Source: Rhizobium grahamii
Lineage (GTDB): Bacteria > Pseudomonadota > Alphaproteobacteria > Rhizobiales > Rhizobiaceae
Reading direction: 5' to 3'
DNA: 64,000 bases
Assembly: GCF_009498215.1 (NCBI RefSeq)
Contig: NZ_CP043498.1
Span: forward strand, 868,001-932,000
Numbering within the stretch: the stretch's first letter is position 1; each line of letters opens with the position of its first letter. The notes beneath the pieces are model-generated. The model saw only the letters and a list, made by a program, of their open reading frames with translations, ran no database searches and was not told where the DNA came from. Shown piece by piece: positions 47,579 to 58,358 of the stretch. The position numbers and the translations under genes were made by a program.

Positions 47579-47947
47579 ATGATTCAGATGCAAACAAACC
47601 TCGACGTGGCGGATAATTCCGGCGCACGTCGTGTCATGTGCATCAAGGTGCTGGGCGGTTCTAAGCGCAAGTATGCCGGGATCGGCGACGTTATCGTCGT
47701 TTCGATCAAGGAAGCTATTCCGCGCGGCCGCGTGAAGAAGGGTGACGTGATGAAGGCGGTTGTTGTTCGCACCGCCAAGGAAATCCGTCGCGTTGATGGT
47801 TCCATCATCCGCTTCGACACCAATGCAGCAGTCCTCATCGACAACAAAAAAGAGCCGATCGGCACCCGTATCTTCGGACCGGTTCCGCGCGAACTTCGCG
47901 CCAAGAACCACATGAAGATCATCTCGCTCGCTCCCGAAGTACTGTAA
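47579..47947 (+). CDS. rplN: 50S ribosomal protein L14
   Basis: 122 residues. [40 protein letters not shown] and [20 protein letters not shown] are highly conserved. It starts the spc group, 12 bases before rplX. Confidence 0.97.
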   Translation: MIQMQTNLDVADNSGARRVMCIKVLGGSKRKYAGIGDVIVVSIKEAIPRGRVKKGDVMKAVVVRTAKEIRRVDGSIIRFDTNAAVLIDNKKEPIGTRIFGPVPRELRAKNHMKIISLAPEVL

Positions 47948-47959
47948 GGAGCGCGAACG

Positions 47960-48262
47960 ATGCAAAAGATTCGTAAGGGCGACAAGGTCGTCATGCTCGC
48001 AGGCAAGGACAAGGGCCGCACTGGCGAAGTCCTTCAGGTTCTGCCTAAGGAAGATCGTGCCGTTGTTCGTGGTATCAACGTCGTAAAGCGCCACCAGCGC
48101 CAGACGCAGAACCAGGAAGCCGGCATCATCACGAAGGAAGCCGCTGTTCACCTTTCTAACGTTGCAATCGTCGACAAGGACGGCAAGCCGACCCGCGTCG
48201 GTTTCGCGGTTGTTGACGGCAAGAAGGTCCGTGTGGCCAAGCGTTCCGGTGAGGTGATCTGA
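47960..48262 (+). CDS. rplX: 50S ribosomal protein L24
   Basis: 100 residues. [20 protein letters not shown] is the KOW motif, followed by [17 protein letters not shown]. It initiates 50S assembly. Its stop TGA overlaps the rplE ATG by one base. Confidence 0.96.
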   Translation: MQKIRKGDKVVMLAGKDKGRTGEVLQVLPKEDRAVVRGINVVKRHQRQTQNQEAGIITKEAAVHLSNVAIVDKDGKPTRVGFAVVDGKKVRVAKRSGEVI

Positions 48263-48819
48263 TGGCTGAGGCAAAGTACGAGCCGCGGCTCAAGAAGGAA
48301 TATGTCGAGCGCATTCGTGCGGCGATGCAGGAGAAGTTCTCCTTCGCCAACGAGATGCAGATTCCGAAGCTCGACAAGATCGTAATAAACATGGGTGTTG
48401 GTGAAGCAACGGCTGATTCGAAGAAGCCGACTGTTGCTGCAGCTGACCTGGCCGCTATCGCTGGTCAGAAGCCGGTCATCACCCGTGCACGCAACTCTAT
48501 CGCTGGCTTCAAGGTCCGCGAAGATATGCCGATCGGCGCAAAGGTTACCCTGCGCGGCGCTCGCATGTACGAGTTCCTGGACCGTCTGATCAACATCGCG
48601 CTTCCGCGCGTTCGCGACTTCCGCGGCCTGAACCCGAAGAGCTTTGACGGCCGTGGCAACTTCGCCATGGGCATCAAGGAGCACATTGTGTTCCCTGAGA
48701 TCAACTACGATAAGGTTGATCAGATGTGGGGCATGGACATCATCGTTTGCACGACGGCAACGAAGGACGACGAAGCGCGGGCTCTGCTGACAGAGTTCAA
48801 CTTCCCGTTCCGTCAGTAA
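48262..48819 (+). CDS. rplE: 50S ribosomal protein L5
   Basis: 185 residues. [51 protein letters not shown] and [13 protein letters not shown]-like end ([19 protein letters not shown]). It binds 5S rRNA and the P-site tRNA. Confidence 0.97.
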   Translation: MAEAKYEPRLKKEYVERIRAAMQEKFSFANEMQIPKLDKIVINMGVGEATADSKKPTVAAADLAAIAGQKPVITRARNSIAGFKVREDMPIGAKVTLRGARMYEFLDRLINIALPRVRDFRGLNPKSFDGRGNFAMGIKEHIVFPEINYDKVDQMWGMDIIVCTTATKDDEARALLTEFNFPFRQ

Positions 48820-48851
48820 CCGTAACGACGAGCGTAGAAAAGGAACCACAC

Positions 48852-49157
48852 ATGGCGAAGACAAGCGCAGTTGAAAAGAACAAGCGCCGCCGTATTACGG
48901 TCGCTAACCAGGCCGCCAAGCGGGCTGAGCTGAAGGCGATCATCATGAACCAGGCTCTTCCGATCGAAGAGCGGTTCAAGGCCTCGATCAAGCTGGCATC
49001 CCTGCCGCGCGATGGATCGAAGACCCGTATTCGCAACCGTTGTGAAGTATCGGGCCGTCCGCGCGCATACTACCGCAAACTGCGCATGTCGCGTATCGCG
49101 CTGCGTGAACTCGGCAATCTCGGCAAGGTGCCGGGCATCGTCAAGTCGAGCTGGTAA
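48852..49157 (+). CDS. rpsN: 30S ribosomal protein S14
   Basis: 101 residues from ATG 48852; the longer upstream frame belongs to the rplE overlap. This is the long, non-zinc S14 form (no CxxC), with [19 protein letters not shown] and [15 protein letters not shown] at the C-terminus. It follows rplE after 32 bases. Confidence 0.97.
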   Translation: MAKTSAVEKNKRRRITVANQAAKRAELKAIIMNQALPIEERFKASIKLASLPRDGSKTRIRNRCEVSGRPRAYYRKLRMSRIALRELGNLGKVPGIVKSSW

Positions 49158-49169
49158 GGAGCAGGTTAG

Positions 49170-49568
49170 ATGACAATGACTGATCCGTTGGGCGATATGC
49201 TCACTCGCATCCGTAACGGCGCTTCCCGCCGCAAGTCGTCGGTCTCGACGCCTGCTTCGAAGCTCCGTGCACGTGTTCTCGATGTTCTTCAGGCTGAAGG
49301 CTACATCCGTGGCTACTCCCTTGTCGATTTCGGCAATGGCAAGTCTGAACTCAGCATCGAGCTGAAGTACTACGAAGGCGCATCGGTGATCCGTGAAATC
49401 GGCCGTGTGTCCAAGCCGGGCCGCCGGGTTTATGTCTCGGTCAAGTCCATTCCGCAGGTCGCGAACGGCCTCGGCATCACCATCCTTTCGACTCCGAAGG
49501 GTGTGATGGCCGATCACCAGGCTCGCGAACAGAACGTTGGGGGCGAGGTTCTTTGCTCGGTATTCTAA
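49170..49568 (+). CDS. rpsH: 30S ribosomal protein S8
   Basis: 132 residues. [20 protein letters not shown] and [22 protein letters not shown] are typical. S8 represses spc translation in E. coli by binding the rplE region. It follows rpsN after 12 bases. Confidence 0.97.
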   Translation: MTMTDPLGDMLTRIRNGASRRKSSVSTPASKLRARVLDVLQAEGYIRGYSLVDFGNGKSELSIELKYYEGASVIREIGRVSKPGRRVYVSVKSIPQVANGLGITILSTPKGVMADHQAREQNVGGEVLCSVF

Positions 49569-49610
49569 TACCGAGCATCGATCTCCATAGCGAACAGACA
49601 GGATATAAAA

Positions 49611-50144
49611 ATGTCTCGTATCGGTAAGAAGCCCGTTCAGGTACCTGCTGGGATTACGGCTACGGTCGAAGGCCAGAAGGTTACTGCAAAGGGCCCGAAG
49701 GGCGAGCTGTTCTTCGTCGCAAACGACGAAGTCGGCGTTAAGCTCGAAAATAACGCGGTTGTGGTCACGCCGCTCACGCAGTCCAAGGATGCTCGTTCGA
49801 AGTGGGGCATGTCCCGCACGATGATCGAGAACATCTTCAAGGGCGTCAAGGACGGCTTTGAGCGCAAGCTCGAAATCAACGGCGTCGGTTACCGTGCATC
49901 GCTGCAGGGCAAGAACCTGCAGCTGGCGCTCGGCTTCAGCCATGACGTTGTCTATGAGACACCGCAGGGCATCACGATTGCTGTGCCGAAGCCGACGGAA
50001 ATCATCGTTTCCGGCATCAACAAGCAGCAGGTCGGCCAGGTTGCCGCCGAAATCCGCGAATACCGCGGTCCTGAGCCTTACAAGGGCAAGGGCGTCAAGT
50101 ATGCCGAAGAGCGGATTGTCCGCAAAGAAGGCAAGAAGAAGTAA
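49611..50144 (+). CDS. rplF: 50S ribosomal protein L6
   Basis: 177 residues, two similar domains. [40 protein letters not shown] and [14 protein letters not shown] in the C-terminal loop near the sarcin-ricin loop. It is 12 bases ahead of rplR. Confidence 0.97.
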   Translation: MSRIGKKPVQVPAGITATVEGQKVTAKGPKGELFFVANDEVGVKLENNAVVVTPLTQSKDARSKWGMSRTMIENIFKGVKDGFERKLEINGVGYRASLQGKNLQLALGFSHDVVYETPQGITIAVPKPTEIIVSGINKQQVGQVAAEIREYRGPEPYKGKGVKYAEERIVRKEGKKK

Positions 50145-50156
50145 GGATCACGCGAA

Positions 50157-50519
50157 ATGGCTAGCAGGAAAGAAGCACTTGCACGTCGTGCCAACCGCGT
50201 GCGCCGTCATCTCAAGTCGGTGGCCAATGGCCGTCCGCGCCTGTCGGTTCATCGCTCCTCGAAGAACATCTATGTTCAGGTCATTGACGATGTTGCCGGC
50301 AAGACGCTCGCGTCCGCCTCGACTCTCGACAAGGATCTGCGCGGTTCTCTGAAGACCGGTGCTGACACCGCAGCGGCTGCCCTCGTCGGCAAGCTCGTTG
50401 CAGAGCGCGCAAAGAAGGCAGGCGTCAACGAGGTCGTATTCGACCGCGGCGCCTTCATCTACCACGGCCGCATCAAGGCCCTGGCAGACGCAGCCCGCGA
50501 AGGCGGTCTGACCTTCTAA
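50157..50519 (+). CDS. rplR: 50S ribosomal protein L18
   Basis: 120 residues; 5S rRNA-binding protein. [39 protein letters not shown] and [20 protein letters not shown] are conserved. It is followed by a gap of 132 bases containing a hairpin. Confidence 0.97.
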   Translation: MASRKEALARRANRVRRHLKSVANGRPRLSVHRSSKNIYVQVIDDVAGKTLASASTLDKDLRGSLKTGADTAAAALVGKLVAERAKKAGVNEVVFDRGAFIYHGRIKALADAAREGGLTF

Positions 50520-50651
50520 TTAGATTTCCGGCCGGAGCTTAGAGCGTCCGGCCGGATTTTCACCGGACCGCAAACGCTCCTCGATAGGGGAGGCTGATGC
50601 GGTCCTCGTTTTGTCTGCCGTTCCACCCGCAAAAGAAAAAGGAAAAGGACA
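50520..50651 (+). other. rplR-rpsE spacer with hairpin
   Basis: 132 bases. TCCGGCCGG appears twice (50527-50536 and 50547-50556) and can fold on itself, with TTTT directly after, so it may act as an attenuator. An internal rise of short ORFs in other frames has no coding support. rpsE keeps a good ribosome site (AAGGAAAAGGAC) at the end of this spacer. Confidence 0.5.
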
Positions 50652-51221
50652 ATGGCACAGGAAAGAAGAGGTTCTCGCGACGATCGCCAGAACCGCGAAG
50701 AACGCGATAGCGAATTCGTCGACAAGCTGGTCGCGATCAACCGCGTCGCCAAGGTTGTTAAGGGCGGCCGTCGTTTCGGTTTCGCCGCTCTCGTCGTCGT
50801 CGGCGACCAGAAGGGCCGCGTTGGCTTTGGTCACGGCAAGGCACGCGAAGTGCCGGAAGCAATCCGCAAGGCGACTGAAGCTGCTAAGCGCGAACTGATC
50901 TTCGTACCGCTGCGTGACGGTCGTACGCTGCATCACGACGTTCATGGCCGCCATGGCGCCGGCAAGGTCCTGCTTCGTTCGGCCAAGGTCGGTACCGGTA
51001 TCATCGCCGGTGGTCCGATGCGCGCCGTTTTCGAAACGCTCGGCGTTCACGACGTTGTCGCCAAGTCGACCGGTTCCTCGAACCCATACAACATGGTTCG
51101 TGCTACCTTCGACGCTCTGAAGCACCAGGTTCACCCGAAGGACATCGCAGCACAGCGCGGCATCAAGTATGCAACGCTTCAGGCTCGCCGTGCCGCTTCC
51201 GGCAACGCCTCTGAAGAATAA
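50652..51221 (+). CDS. rpsE: 30S ribosomal protein S5
   Basis: 189 residues. [39 protein letters not shown] (spectinomycin loop wild-type), KARGRGHRVS-type element ([11 protein letters not shown]). The N-terminus is longer than in E. coli, as usual for alphaproteobacteria. rpmD starts 14 bases later. Confidence 0.97.
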   Translation: MAQERRGSRDDRQNREERDSEFVDKLVAINRVAKVVKGGRRFGFAALVVVGDQKGRVGFGHGKAREVPEAIRKATEAAKRELIFVPLRDGRTLHHDVHGRHGAGKVLLRSAKVGTGIIAGGPMRAVFETLGVHDVVAKSTGSSNPYNMVRATFDALKHQVHPKDIAAQRGIKYATLQARRAASGNASEE

Positions 51222-51235
51222 GAGGAGTCTGACAG

Positions 51236-51445
51236 ATGGCTAAGGCTACCAAGAAGACTGAAGCGAAGACGGTTACTGTCGAACAGATCGGCAGCCCGAT
51301 TCGCCGTCCTGATGTCCAGCAGCGCACGCTGATCGGCCTCGGACTCAACAAGATGCACCGTCGCCGCACTCTGGAAGATACGCCTTCCGTTCGTGGCATG
51401 ATCCGTGCCGTCCAGCATCTCGTTCGCATCGTCGACGAGAAGTAA
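51236..51445 (+). CDS. rpmD: 50S ribosomal protein L30
   Basis: 69 residues. [21 protein letters not shown] and [20 protein letters not shown]. Small beta-alpha-beta protein of the 50S. It is 15 bases before rplO. Confidence 0.96.
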   Translation: MAKATKKTEAKTVTVEQIGSPIRRPDVQQRTLIGLGLNKMHRRRTLEDTPSVRGMIRAVQHLVRIVDEK

Positions 51446-51460
51446 GCCGGGAGATTCGCT

Positions 51461-51934
51461 ATGAAACTCAATGAAATCAAAGACAACGAAGGTTCGACCC
51501 ACAGCCGCAAGCGCCTCGGCCGCGGTATCGGTTCGGGCAAGGGCAAGACCGGTGGTCGCGGTGTGAAGGGTCAGAAGTCCCGTTCAGGCGTCGCCATCAA
51601 CGGTTTCGAAGGCGGTCAGATGCCAATCTACCGTCGCCTGCCGAAGCGCGGCTTCAACAACATCTTCAAGGCCGACTTCGTCGTCGTGTCGCTGGAGCGT
51701 GTTCAGGCTGCGATCGACGCTGGCAAGCTCGACGCCAAGTCCACGGTTGATGCAGCAGCTCTCAAGGCTGCCGGCGTTATCCGTCGCGTCAAGGACGGCG
51801 TTCGCGTTCTCGCCGACGGCGAGCTGAAGGCAAAGGTCAAGTTCGAAGTAGCCGGCGCTTCCAAGCCTGCTGTCGAAAAGATCGAAAAGGCTGGCGGTTC
51901 CGTCACGCTTCTTTCTGCCGCAGCTGCAGAGTAA
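51461..51934 (+). CDS. rplO: 50S ribosomal protein L15
   Basis: 157 residues. [39 protein letters not shown] and [18 protein letters not shown]-terminal globular part. It is followed by a terminator-like hairpin before secY. Confidence 0.97.
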   Translation: MKLNEIKDNEGSTHSRKRLGRGIGSGKGKTGGRGVKGQKSRSGVAINGFEGGQMPIYRRLPKRGFNNIFKADFVVVSLERVQAAIDAGKLDAKSTVDAAALKAAGVIRRVKDGVRVLADGELKAKVKFEVAGASKPAVEKIEKAGGSVTLLSAAAAE

Positions 51935-51950
51935 TTTAATCTATGATAAG

Positions 51951-51982
51951 TCGCCCGGGGTGCTTCACACCGGGCGATTTTG
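51951..51982 (+). terminator. Terminator-like hairpin between rplO and secY
   Basis: TCGCCCGG / CCGGGCGA stem, loop GGTGCTTCACA, followed by TTTT. It may partly stop the operon; the 200 bases from here to secY then likely hold a second promoter. Confidence 0.8.
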
Positions 51983-52169
51983 CTCCCATATGTGAGCCTC
52001 ACAAAAACCGGCTGGACGCACGTGCGTCATGGACGGTACGACTAAACACAGGGTGAGGCATAGGTTGCGCCCGCAATCCGTCCGAAGCCCGCTTTTGAAT
52101 AATTCAGAAATGCCGATTCCGGGATGAGCCCCAGGCGGGAACCCCGAAATTGGTAGCGCGGAGAATCGC

Positions 52170-53510
52170 ATGGCGTCTGCAGCGGAACAGTTGGCTTCCA
52201 ACCTCAATTTCTCGACCTTCGCCAAAGCCGAGGATCTTAAGAAGCGCCTGTGGTTCACACTGGCAGCTCTCCTCGTGTACCGGCTGGGTACGCATATTCC
52301 GCTTCCAGGCCTCAATCCAGAAGCTTACGCTCAGGCCTTCCGCGGCCAGGCTGGCGGCATTCTCGGCCTTTTCAACATGTTCTCGGGCGGCGCTGTACAG
52401 CGCATGGCGATCTTCGCGCTCGGCATCATGCCCTACATTTCCGCTTCGATCATCGTGCAGCTGATGACCTCTGTCGTCCCGGCGCTCGAGAACCTGAAGA
52501 AGGAAGGCGAGCAGGGCCGCAAGATCATCAACCAGTACACCCGCTACGGCACCGTTCTTCTCGGCGCCCTGCAGGCCTACGGCATCTCCGTTGGCCTTGA
52601 GAGCGGCAACGGTCTCGTTGTCGATCCGGGTATCTTCTTCCGAATCTCTACCGTCATCACGCTGCTCGGCGGCACGATGTTCCTGATGTGGCTCGGCGAG
52701 CAGATCACCTCGCGCGGTATCGGCAACGGTATTTCGCTGATCATTTTCGCAGGTATTGCCGCCGGCCTTCCGCAGGCGCTTGCAGGTACGCTGGAACTTG
52801 GCCGCACCGGCGCTCTGTCGACGACGCTGATTCTTGCCGTCATCCTCATCGCGATTGCGGTTATCGCCATCATCGTCTTCGTCGAGCGCGCGCAGCGCCG
52901 CCTTCTGATCCAGTATCCGAAGCGTCAGGTCGGCAATCGCATGTTCCAGGGCGACACCTCGCATCTGCCGCTCAAGCTCAACACCTCGGGCGTCATTCCC
53001 GCGATCTTCTCGTCCTCGCTGCTTCTGCTGCCGGCGACGATTGCAGGCTTCGCAAACACCACGGCTCTTCCGTCCTGGGCGACATCGATCGTTGCAGCCC
53101 TTGGCCACGGCCAGCCGCTCTACATGCTGCTCTACGGTCTGCTGATCGCCTTCTTCGCCTTCTTCTACACGGCCATCGTCTTCAATCCGAAGGACACGGC
53201 CGACAATCTGAAGAAGCATGGCGGCTTCATTCCCGGGATCCGTCCGGGTGAGCGGACCGCCGAGTACATCGATTACGTGCTGACCCGCATTACGGTCATC
53301 GGCGCGATCTACCTCGTCTTCGTGTGCATTCTGCCGGAAATTCTGGTGTCGCAAACGGGCATTCCGCTGTCCCTCGGTGGCACGTCGCTCCTGATCGTGG
53401 TTAGCGTAACGCTCGACACGGTGGCACAGATCCAGGGTCACCTGATCGCACAGCAATACGAAGGCCTGATCAAGAAATCGAAGTTGCGTGGAGGAAAGAG
53501 GGGGCGATGA
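52170..53510 (+). CDS. secY: Protein translocase subunit SecY
   Basis: 446 residues, 10 membrane helices of the SecYEG channel. Typical [20 protein letters not shown] cytosolic start, [20 protein letters not shown] (plug region), and RISPQTGR-like C-terminal loop. It also contacts SecE, encoded 28 kb upstream. Its stop is overlapped four bases by adk (ATGA). Confidence 0.97.
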   Translation: MASAAEQLASNLNFSTFAKAEDLKKRLWFTLAALLVYRLGTHIPLPGLNPEAYAQAFRGQAGGILGLFNMFSGGAVQRMAIFALGIMPYISASIIVQLMTSVVPALENLKKEGEQGRKIINQYTRYGTVLLGALQAYGISVGLESGNGLVVDPGIFFRISTVITLLGGTMFLMWLGEQITSRGIGNGISLIIFAGIAAGLPQALAGTLELGRTGALSTTLILAVILIAIAVIAIIVFVERAQRRLLIQYPKRQVGNRMFQGDTSHLPLKLNTSGVIPAIFSSSLLLLPATIAGFANTTALPSWATSIVAALGHGQPLYMLLYGLLIAFFAFFYTAIVFNPKDTADNLKKHGGFIPGIRPGERTAEYIDYVLTRITVIGAIYLVFVCILPEILVSQTGIPLSLGGTSLLIVVSVTLDTVAQIQGHLIAQQYEGLIKKSKLRGGKRGR

Positions 53511-54157
53511 GACTCATACTGTTAGGGCCGCCGGGCGCGGGTAAGGGGACCCAGGCTCAGCGGATCGTGGAGAAGTACGGAATTCCGCAACTCTCCACGG
53601 GCGACATGCTCCGCGCAGCCGTTGCGGCAGGCACGGAAGTAGGCAAGCGCGCGAAGGCCGTCATGGACGCCGGCAAGCTTGTCTCGGATGAGATCGTCAA
53701 TGCCATCGTTTCTGAGCGTCTCGATGCTCCCGACTGCGCCAAGGGCTTTATCCTTGACGGCTATCCTCGCACGCTGGTTCAGGCCGACGCGACGGAAAGC
53801 ATGCTGAAGGGCAAGGGGCTGGAGCTCTCGACCGTGATCGAGATCCAGGTCGACGACAAGATCCTGGCCGATCGCGTATCCGGTCGCTACACCTGCGCCA
53901 ACTGCGGCGCCGGCTATCACGACACCAACGTGAAGCCGAAGGTCGACGGTGTCTGTGATCGCTGCGGTTCGACTCACTTCAAGCGCCGCCCGGATGACAA
54001 CCGCGAAACGGTCGTCACGCGCCTCCAGGCATACTATAAGGAAACCTCGCCGCTGATCGGCTACTACTATGCCAAGAGCAAGTTGAAGTCGGTGGACGGC
54101 ATGGCGGACATCGATCACGTCACGAACGAGATCGAAGCCATTCTTTCGAAGCTTTAG
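53507..54157 (+). CDS. adk: Adenylate kinase
   Basis: 216 residues; interconverts AMP, ADP and ATP. P-loop [12 protein letters not shown] (about 7-18), AMP-binding STGDMLRA, and the LID domain with four Cys ([23 protein letters not shown]), the zinc-bearing long-LID form rather than the E. coli form. C-terminal [16 protein letters not shown]. Translationally coupled to secY by a four-base overlap. Confidence 0.96.
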   Translation: MRLILLGPPGAGKGTQAQRIVEKYGIPQLSTGDMLRAAVAAGTEVGKRAKAVMDAGKLVSDEIVNAIVSERLDAPDCAKGFILDGYPRTLVQADATESMLKGKGLELSTVIEIQVDDKILADRVSGRYTCANCGAGYHDTNVKPKVDGVCDRCGSTHFKRRPDDNRETVVTRLQAYYKETSPLIGYYYAKSKLKSVDGMADIDHVTNEIEAILSKL

Positions 54158-54381
54158 GGCTTTGGAAATAAACTTGGCGGAAGCGGTTGCTTTTAAGCGC
54201 TGATTCCGCTAAACACCGCGCCAACTCGCGATATCTCATGCGATCGGCGCGGACTTCCCAAGGGAATTCCGGGTTCGATCGTTTTGACTTGTTGAGAACC
54301 TGAATTGTAATTGCGACCTCTCTGGGTCGTGTAACGAGACACCACTTGCCGGATGGCAACTGGAACGCAAGGAGAATAGGC
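54158..54381 (+). other. adk-rpsM intergenic region
   Basis: 224 bases without a gene. It contains short inverted repeats (GCGCTGATTCCGC, GAATTCCGG near 54260) but no clear terminator. It likely begins the alpha group. The ribosome site AAGGAG sits nine bases before the rpsM GTG. Confidence 0.45.
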
Positions 54382-54750
54382 GTGGCACGTATCGCTGGCG
54401 TCAACATCCCGACTGCAAAGCGCGTTGTAATCGCGCTGACGTATATCCACGGGATCGGTTCGAAATTCGCTCAGGAAATCATGGAGAAGGTCGGTCTTCC
54501 GGCTGACAAGCGCGTCCATCAGTTGACGGACTCCGAGATCCTCCAGATCCGCGAAACCATCGACCGCGATTACCAGGTCGAAGGTGACCTGCGTCGCGAG
54601 ACCTCGATGAACATCAAGCGTCTGATGGACCTCGGCTGCTACCGCGGCCTGCGTCATCGCCGCGGCCTTCCGGTCCGTGGTCAGCGCACGCACACCAATG
54701 CTCGTACCCGCAAGGGCCCGGCAAAGGCTATCGCTGGTAAGAAGAAGTAA
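54382..54750 (+). CDS. rpsM: 30S ribosomal protein S13
   Basis: 122 residues, GTG start preceded by [39 protein letters not shown]-type helix and basic C-terminus ([21 protein letters not shown]). Earlier in-frame starts (54346) are rejected. S13 contacts L5 across the subunit bridge. Confidence 0.97.
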   Translation: MARIAGVNIPTAKRVVIALTYIHGIGSKFAQEIMEKVGLPADKRVHQLTDSEILQIRETIDRDYQVEGDLRRETSMNIKRLMDLGCYRGLRHRRGLPVRGQRTHTNARTRKGPAKAIAGKKK

Positions 54751-54884
54751 TTTCCGGGAAACCGGAGGTGAGGGGGCTGGCGGTCTGCGCCGGCCTCTTT
54801 TGAGTTTGGGGCAGGGCCGCGAGGTCTCGTTCCGGTGTAGCCGCTGGTATTACGGCGGTGCAGAGATCCAAGAAAGGGATACAA

Positions 54885-55274
54885 ATGGCCAAGGAAGCCG
54901 TACGCGTTCGCCGTCGCGAACGTAAAAACATTTCGTCGGGCGTTGCCCACGTCAACTCGACCTTCAACAACACGATGATCACGATCACCGACGCGCAGGG
55001 CAATGCTATTGCCTGGTCGTCTGCTGGCGCCAAGGGCTTCAAGGGCTCGCGCAAGTCGACCCCGTTCGCTGCTCAGATCGCTGCCGAAGACTGCGCCAAG
55101 AAGGCTCAGGAACATGGCATGAAGTCGCTGGAAGTCGAAGTTTGCGGTCCGGGTTCGGGTCGTGAGTCCGCTCTGCGCGCGCTCCAGGCTGCTGGTTTCA
55201 TGATCACGTCCATCCGCGACGTGACGCCGATCCCGCACAATGGCTGCCGCCCGCGCAAGAAGCGCCGCGTCTGA
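54885..55274 (+). CDS. rpsK: 30S ribosomal protein S11
   Basis: 129 residues from ATG 54885; an earlier Met 27 bases upstream is rejected because the AAGAAAGGG site fits this one. [40 protein letters not shown] and [10 protein letters not shown] end are typical. It follows rpsM after 134 bases. Confidence 0.97.
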   Translation: MAKEAVRVRRRERKNISSGVAHVNSTFNNTMITITDAQGNAIAWSSAGAKGFKGSRKSTPFAAQIAAEDCAKKAQEHGMKSLEVEVCGPGSGRESALRALQAAGFMITSIRDVTPIPHNGCRPRKKRRV

Positions 55275-55374
55275 TCATCGCCATTCACAACACCGGTGAG
55301 CGGATCTTCGCTCCCGGTGCTTCTCAAGCTCGGTTGTCACGATTGGATGGTGGCAACGAACGGAAGGCAAAAAT

Positions 55375-56385
55375 ATGATTCAGAAAAACTGGCAGGAATT
55401 GATCAAGCCGAACAAGGTCGAGTTCTCTTCGAGCTCGCGCACCAAGGCGACGCTCGTAGCAGAGCCGCTGGAGCGCGGTTTCGGCCTCACCCTCGGCAAC
55501 GCGCTTCGCCGCGTTCTGCTGTCCTCGCTGCGCGGTGCCGCAGTGACGGCCGTGCAGATCGATGGCGTGCTGCATGAATTCTCGTCGATCCCGGGCGTCC
55601 GCGAAGACGTTACGGACATCGTCCTCAACATCAAGGAAATCGCCATCAAGATGGATGGCGATGACGCAAAGCGCATGGTCGTGCGTAAGCAGGGCCCGGG
55701 CGTTGTAACGGCTGGCGACATCCAGACGGTCGGCGACATCGAAATCCTCAACCCCGAGCATGTGATCTGCACGCTCGACGAGGGCGCCGAAATCCGTATG
55801 GAATTCACGGTCAACAACGGCAAGGGCTATGTTCCGGCCGATCGCAATCGTGCGGAAGATGCTCCGATCGGTCTCATTCCGGTCGACAGTCTCTATTCGC
55901 CGGTCAAGAAGGTGTCCTACAAGGTAGAAAATACCCGTGAAGGACAGGTTCTCGACTACGACAAGCTGAACATGACCATCGAAACCGATGGTTCGATCTC
56001 CGGCGAAGATGCCGTCGCTTTCGCGGCTCGCATCCTGCAGGATCAGCTTGGCGTGTTCGTCAACTTCGACGAGCCGCAGAAGGAAACCGAAGAGGAAGCA
56101 GTCACCGAACTCGCTTTCAATCCGGCGCTCCTCAAGAAGGTGGACGAACTCGAACTGTCTGTTCGCTCGGCAAACTGCCTGAAGAACGACAATATCGTCT
56201 ACATCGGCGACCTCATTCAGAAGACCGAAGCAGAAATGCTCCGCACACCGAATTTTGGTCGCAAGTCGCTGAACGAAATCAAGGAAGTTCTCGCTTCCAT
56301 GGGCCTGCACCTCGGCATGGAAGTGCCGGCATGGCCGCCCGAGAACATCGAAGATCTCGCCAAGCGTTACGAAGACCAGTACTAA
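55375..56385 (+). CDS. rpoA: DNA-directed RNA polymerase subunit alpha
   Basis: 336 residues. N-terminal domain (assembly; [35 protein letters not shown]) and C-terminal domain after a linker (about 240) with [20 protein letters not shown] and [18 protein letters not shown] for UP-element and activator contacts. It is 44 bases before rplQ. Confidence 0.97.
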   Translation: MIQKNWQELIKPNKVEFSSSSRTKATLVAEPLERGFGLTLGNALRRVLLSSLRGAAVTAVQIDGVLHEFSSIPGVREDVTDIVLNIKEIAIKMDGDDAKRMVVRKQGPGVVTAGDIQTVGDIEILNPEHVICTLDEGAEIRMEFTVNNGKGYVPADRNRAEDAPIGLIPVDSLYSPVKKVSYKVENTREGQVLDYDKLNMTIETDGSISGEDAVAFAARILQDQLGVFVNFDEPQKETEEEAVTELAFNPALLKKVDELELSVRSANCLKNDNIVYIGDLIQKTEAEMLRTPNFGRKSLNEIKEVLASMGLHLGMEVPAWPPENIEDLAKRYEDQY

Positions 56386-56429
56386 CATTCAAACGGCAGG
56401 CGGATGCCTGCAAGTGAAGGAGAATAGCA

Positions 56430-56855
56430 ATGCGCCACGGTAAAGCCGGCCGCAAGCTGAATAGAACCGCTAGCCACCGCAAGGCAATGTTTGCCAACAT
56501 GGCGGCTTCGCTCATCACCCATGAGCAGATTGTGACGACCCTGCCGAAGGCAAAGGAAATCCGTCCGATCGTTGAAAAGCTCGTAACACTCGGCAAGCGC
56601 GGCGACCTGCACGCTCGTCGTCAGGCGATCTCGCAGATCCGCGACGCCGCTGTCGTTTCGAAGCTCTTCGACACGATCGCTTCGCGCTACGCAACCCGCA
56701 ACGGCGGCTACCTGCGTATCATGAAGGCTGGCTTCCGCCAGGGCGACAACGCTGCTCTCGCAGTCATCGAATTCGTTGACCGCGACACCTATGCCAAGGG
56801 CGCAGCCGACAAGGCTCGCGTTGAAGCTGAAGCAGCCGCTGCTGAAGCCGCTTAG
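56430..56855 (+). CDS. rplQ: 50S ribosomal protein L17
   Basis: 141 residues. [40 protein letters not shown] and [14 protein letters not shown] end. The acidic Ala-rich tail beyond residue 120 is a frequent alphaproteobacterial extension. Last gene of the alpha cluster. Confidence 0.97.
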   Translation: MRHGKAGRKLNRTASHRKAMFANMAASLITHEQIVTTLPKAKEIRPIVEKLVTLGKRGDLHARRQAISQIRDAAVVSKLFDTIASRYATRNGGYLRIMKAGFRQGDNAALAVIEFVDRDTYAKGAADKARVEAEAAAAEAA

Positions 56856-56877
56856 TCCTTTCCGGTTCGCCGGAAGC

Positions 56878-56909
56878 AAAACAGCCGGGCTGAAAAGCCC
56901 GGCTGTTTT
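56878..56909. terminator. Intrinsic terminator of the alpha operon
   Basis: AAAACAGCCGGGC / GCCCGGCTGTTTT stem with loop TGAAAA, T-run on both flanks, so it can work for both strands (rplQ and the convergent DUF817 gene). Confidence 0.93.
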
Positions 56910-56941
56910 CGTTTGTGCATCTGCCTGAGTTGCTGCGTGGT

Positions 56942-57811
56942 TCAATCGGGTACGTGGATGCAATGCTTGATGTGCTTCAGGTTGGCAACGATCGTGAACG
57001 TCATGATGACGAGAAGGCACCAGGAACTCCATTTGCCGAGATGAACGATCGACCACGCGCCGACCTGGTTGGGATACTGCCATATGCCGAGGAAGGTGCT
57101 GATATTCTCTGCGAGCCAGATGAAGAAGCCGATCAGGACGAAGGCAAAGAGCAGCGGCATCTTCCGGTCGCGGTCATAGGGCCGAAACACGACTGTTGTT
57201 CTGGCATAAAGGCCGAGAGTGCATGCCGCGATGTACCAGCGGTAGTCGCCGATATAGTGGTGGGTGAAGAAATTGGCGTAGATCGCCAGCGCCGTCAGGG
57301 CGGCCATCCAATAGGGAGGATGGTGCTTGATTCGCAGGTCGAAGAGCCGCCAGGCCTGGACGATATAGCTCCCGACCGCCGCGTACATGAACCCGGAGAA
57401 AAGCGGCACACCAAAGATCTTGCTGTAGGCGAAATCGGGATAGGACCAGGACGGGACGCTGCCCGAGGTCTTGAAAACCTCGAGTGCGAAGCCGACGAGG
57501 TGAAACAGCGAGATCGCCTTCAGCTCGTCGATGGTCTCGAGCTTCGTCCAAACCATTACGGCCTGGATGACGATTGCGATCAATAGCAGGAGATCATAGC
57601 GGGGAATTCCGGCCAGTCCTGCCCGCGGCACGGCGAAGACGGCGAGAAAGAACAATCCGGCAAAGAGGCAGGCGCGCGCTTCCTTGATGCCGAAATAGAG
57701 AAACTCGACCAGAAACCGCTTGAGGCCCCCCAGTCGATCAGCCGCCGGCCTGTCAATCAGATGTCTGTCTAGCGAGGGCAGGAGGTTTTGAAGCACAGCA
57801 GTTTTTGACAT
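56942..57811 (-). CDS. DUF817 family membrane protein
   Basis: 289 residues from ATG 57811 (MSKTAVLQNLLPSLDRHLID), with a leading soluble stretch and about eight hydrophobic segments. Conserved features include FLYFGIKEARACLFAGLFF, FALEVFKTSGSVPSWSYPD, PLFSGFMYAAVGSYIV and NFFTHHYIGDYRWYI. This matches DUF817, of unknown function. A longer frame from 57937 adds a non-coding-looking lead. Confidence 0.85.
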   Translation of the reverse strand: MSKTAVLQNLLPSLDRHLIDRPAADRLGGLKRFLVEFLYFGIKEARACLFAGLFFLAVFAVPRAGLAGIPRYDLLLLIAIVIQAVMVWTKLETIDELKAISLFHLVGFALEVFKTSGSVPSWSYPDFAYSKIFGVPLFSGFMYAAVGSYIVQAWRLFDLRIKHHPPYWMAALTALAIYANFFTHHYIGDYRWYIAACTLGLYARTTVVFRPYDRDRKMPLLFAFVLIGFFIWLAENISTFLGIWQYPNQVGAWSIVHLGKWSSWCLLVIMTFTIVANLKHIKHCIHVPD

Positions 57812-57916
57812 TGGGCCGCCAATAGAGCAGGAGATGCATTCGCGACGCGGCCGGTAGCCACGGCGCGGCGCTTCGAAGACGCCACCGCAGCTAGTATCGA
57901 GGAAATCGTTAAGATT

Positions 57917-58336
57917 GTGACCGAAGGCGCTATACACGCCGCTGCCTCTTCCTTTGCGCGGCCGAGACTCCGTTATTTTCTTTCCGTGCTGTCAGTGATT
58001 GCGGCGGGCCTCGTCTTGCGCCGATTCGGGTACGAGATCGGCTTGCCATTTCTCGTGGTCAAGTATGGTGGCTCGATGCTTTGGGGAGCCATGGTCTACC
58101 TGATATGCCGCCTGGCGGCGCCACGGACACGACTATACCTAACGGCTTTGGTCGCGGTAGCTGCTGCCGTTGCCGTCGAACTCTCACGCCTCTATCACAC
58201 GCCGGCCCTGGATGCTTTCCGTCTGACCACGGCCGGAGCTTTGCTCCTGGGGCGCGTATTTTCCGTCTGGAACGTTGTCGCCTATTCGACAGGCATATCG
58301 GCAGCCTGCCTCGTTGAAGCTTGGCGCAGGCGGTGA
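57917..58336 (+). CDS. DUF2809 family membrane protein
   Basis: 139 residues from GTG 57917. Four to five short hydrophobic segments, with YFLSVLSVIAAGLVLRRFG, KYGGSMLWGAMVYLICRL and AVELSRLYHTPALDAFR, the last the family signature (Val/Glu-Leu-x-Gln/Arg region). Function unknown; related proteins are sometimes annotated YoaI-like. Ribosome site is weak. Confidence 0.75.
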   Translation: MTEGAIHAAASSFARPRLRYFLSVLSVIAAGLVLRRFGYEIGLPFLVVKYGGSMLWGAMVYLICRLAAPRTRLYLTALVAVAAAVAVELSRLYHTPALDAFRLTTAGALLLGRVFSVWNVVAYSTGISAACLVEAWRRR

Positions 58337-58358
58337 TCATTCACATAGCGACGGGCGA

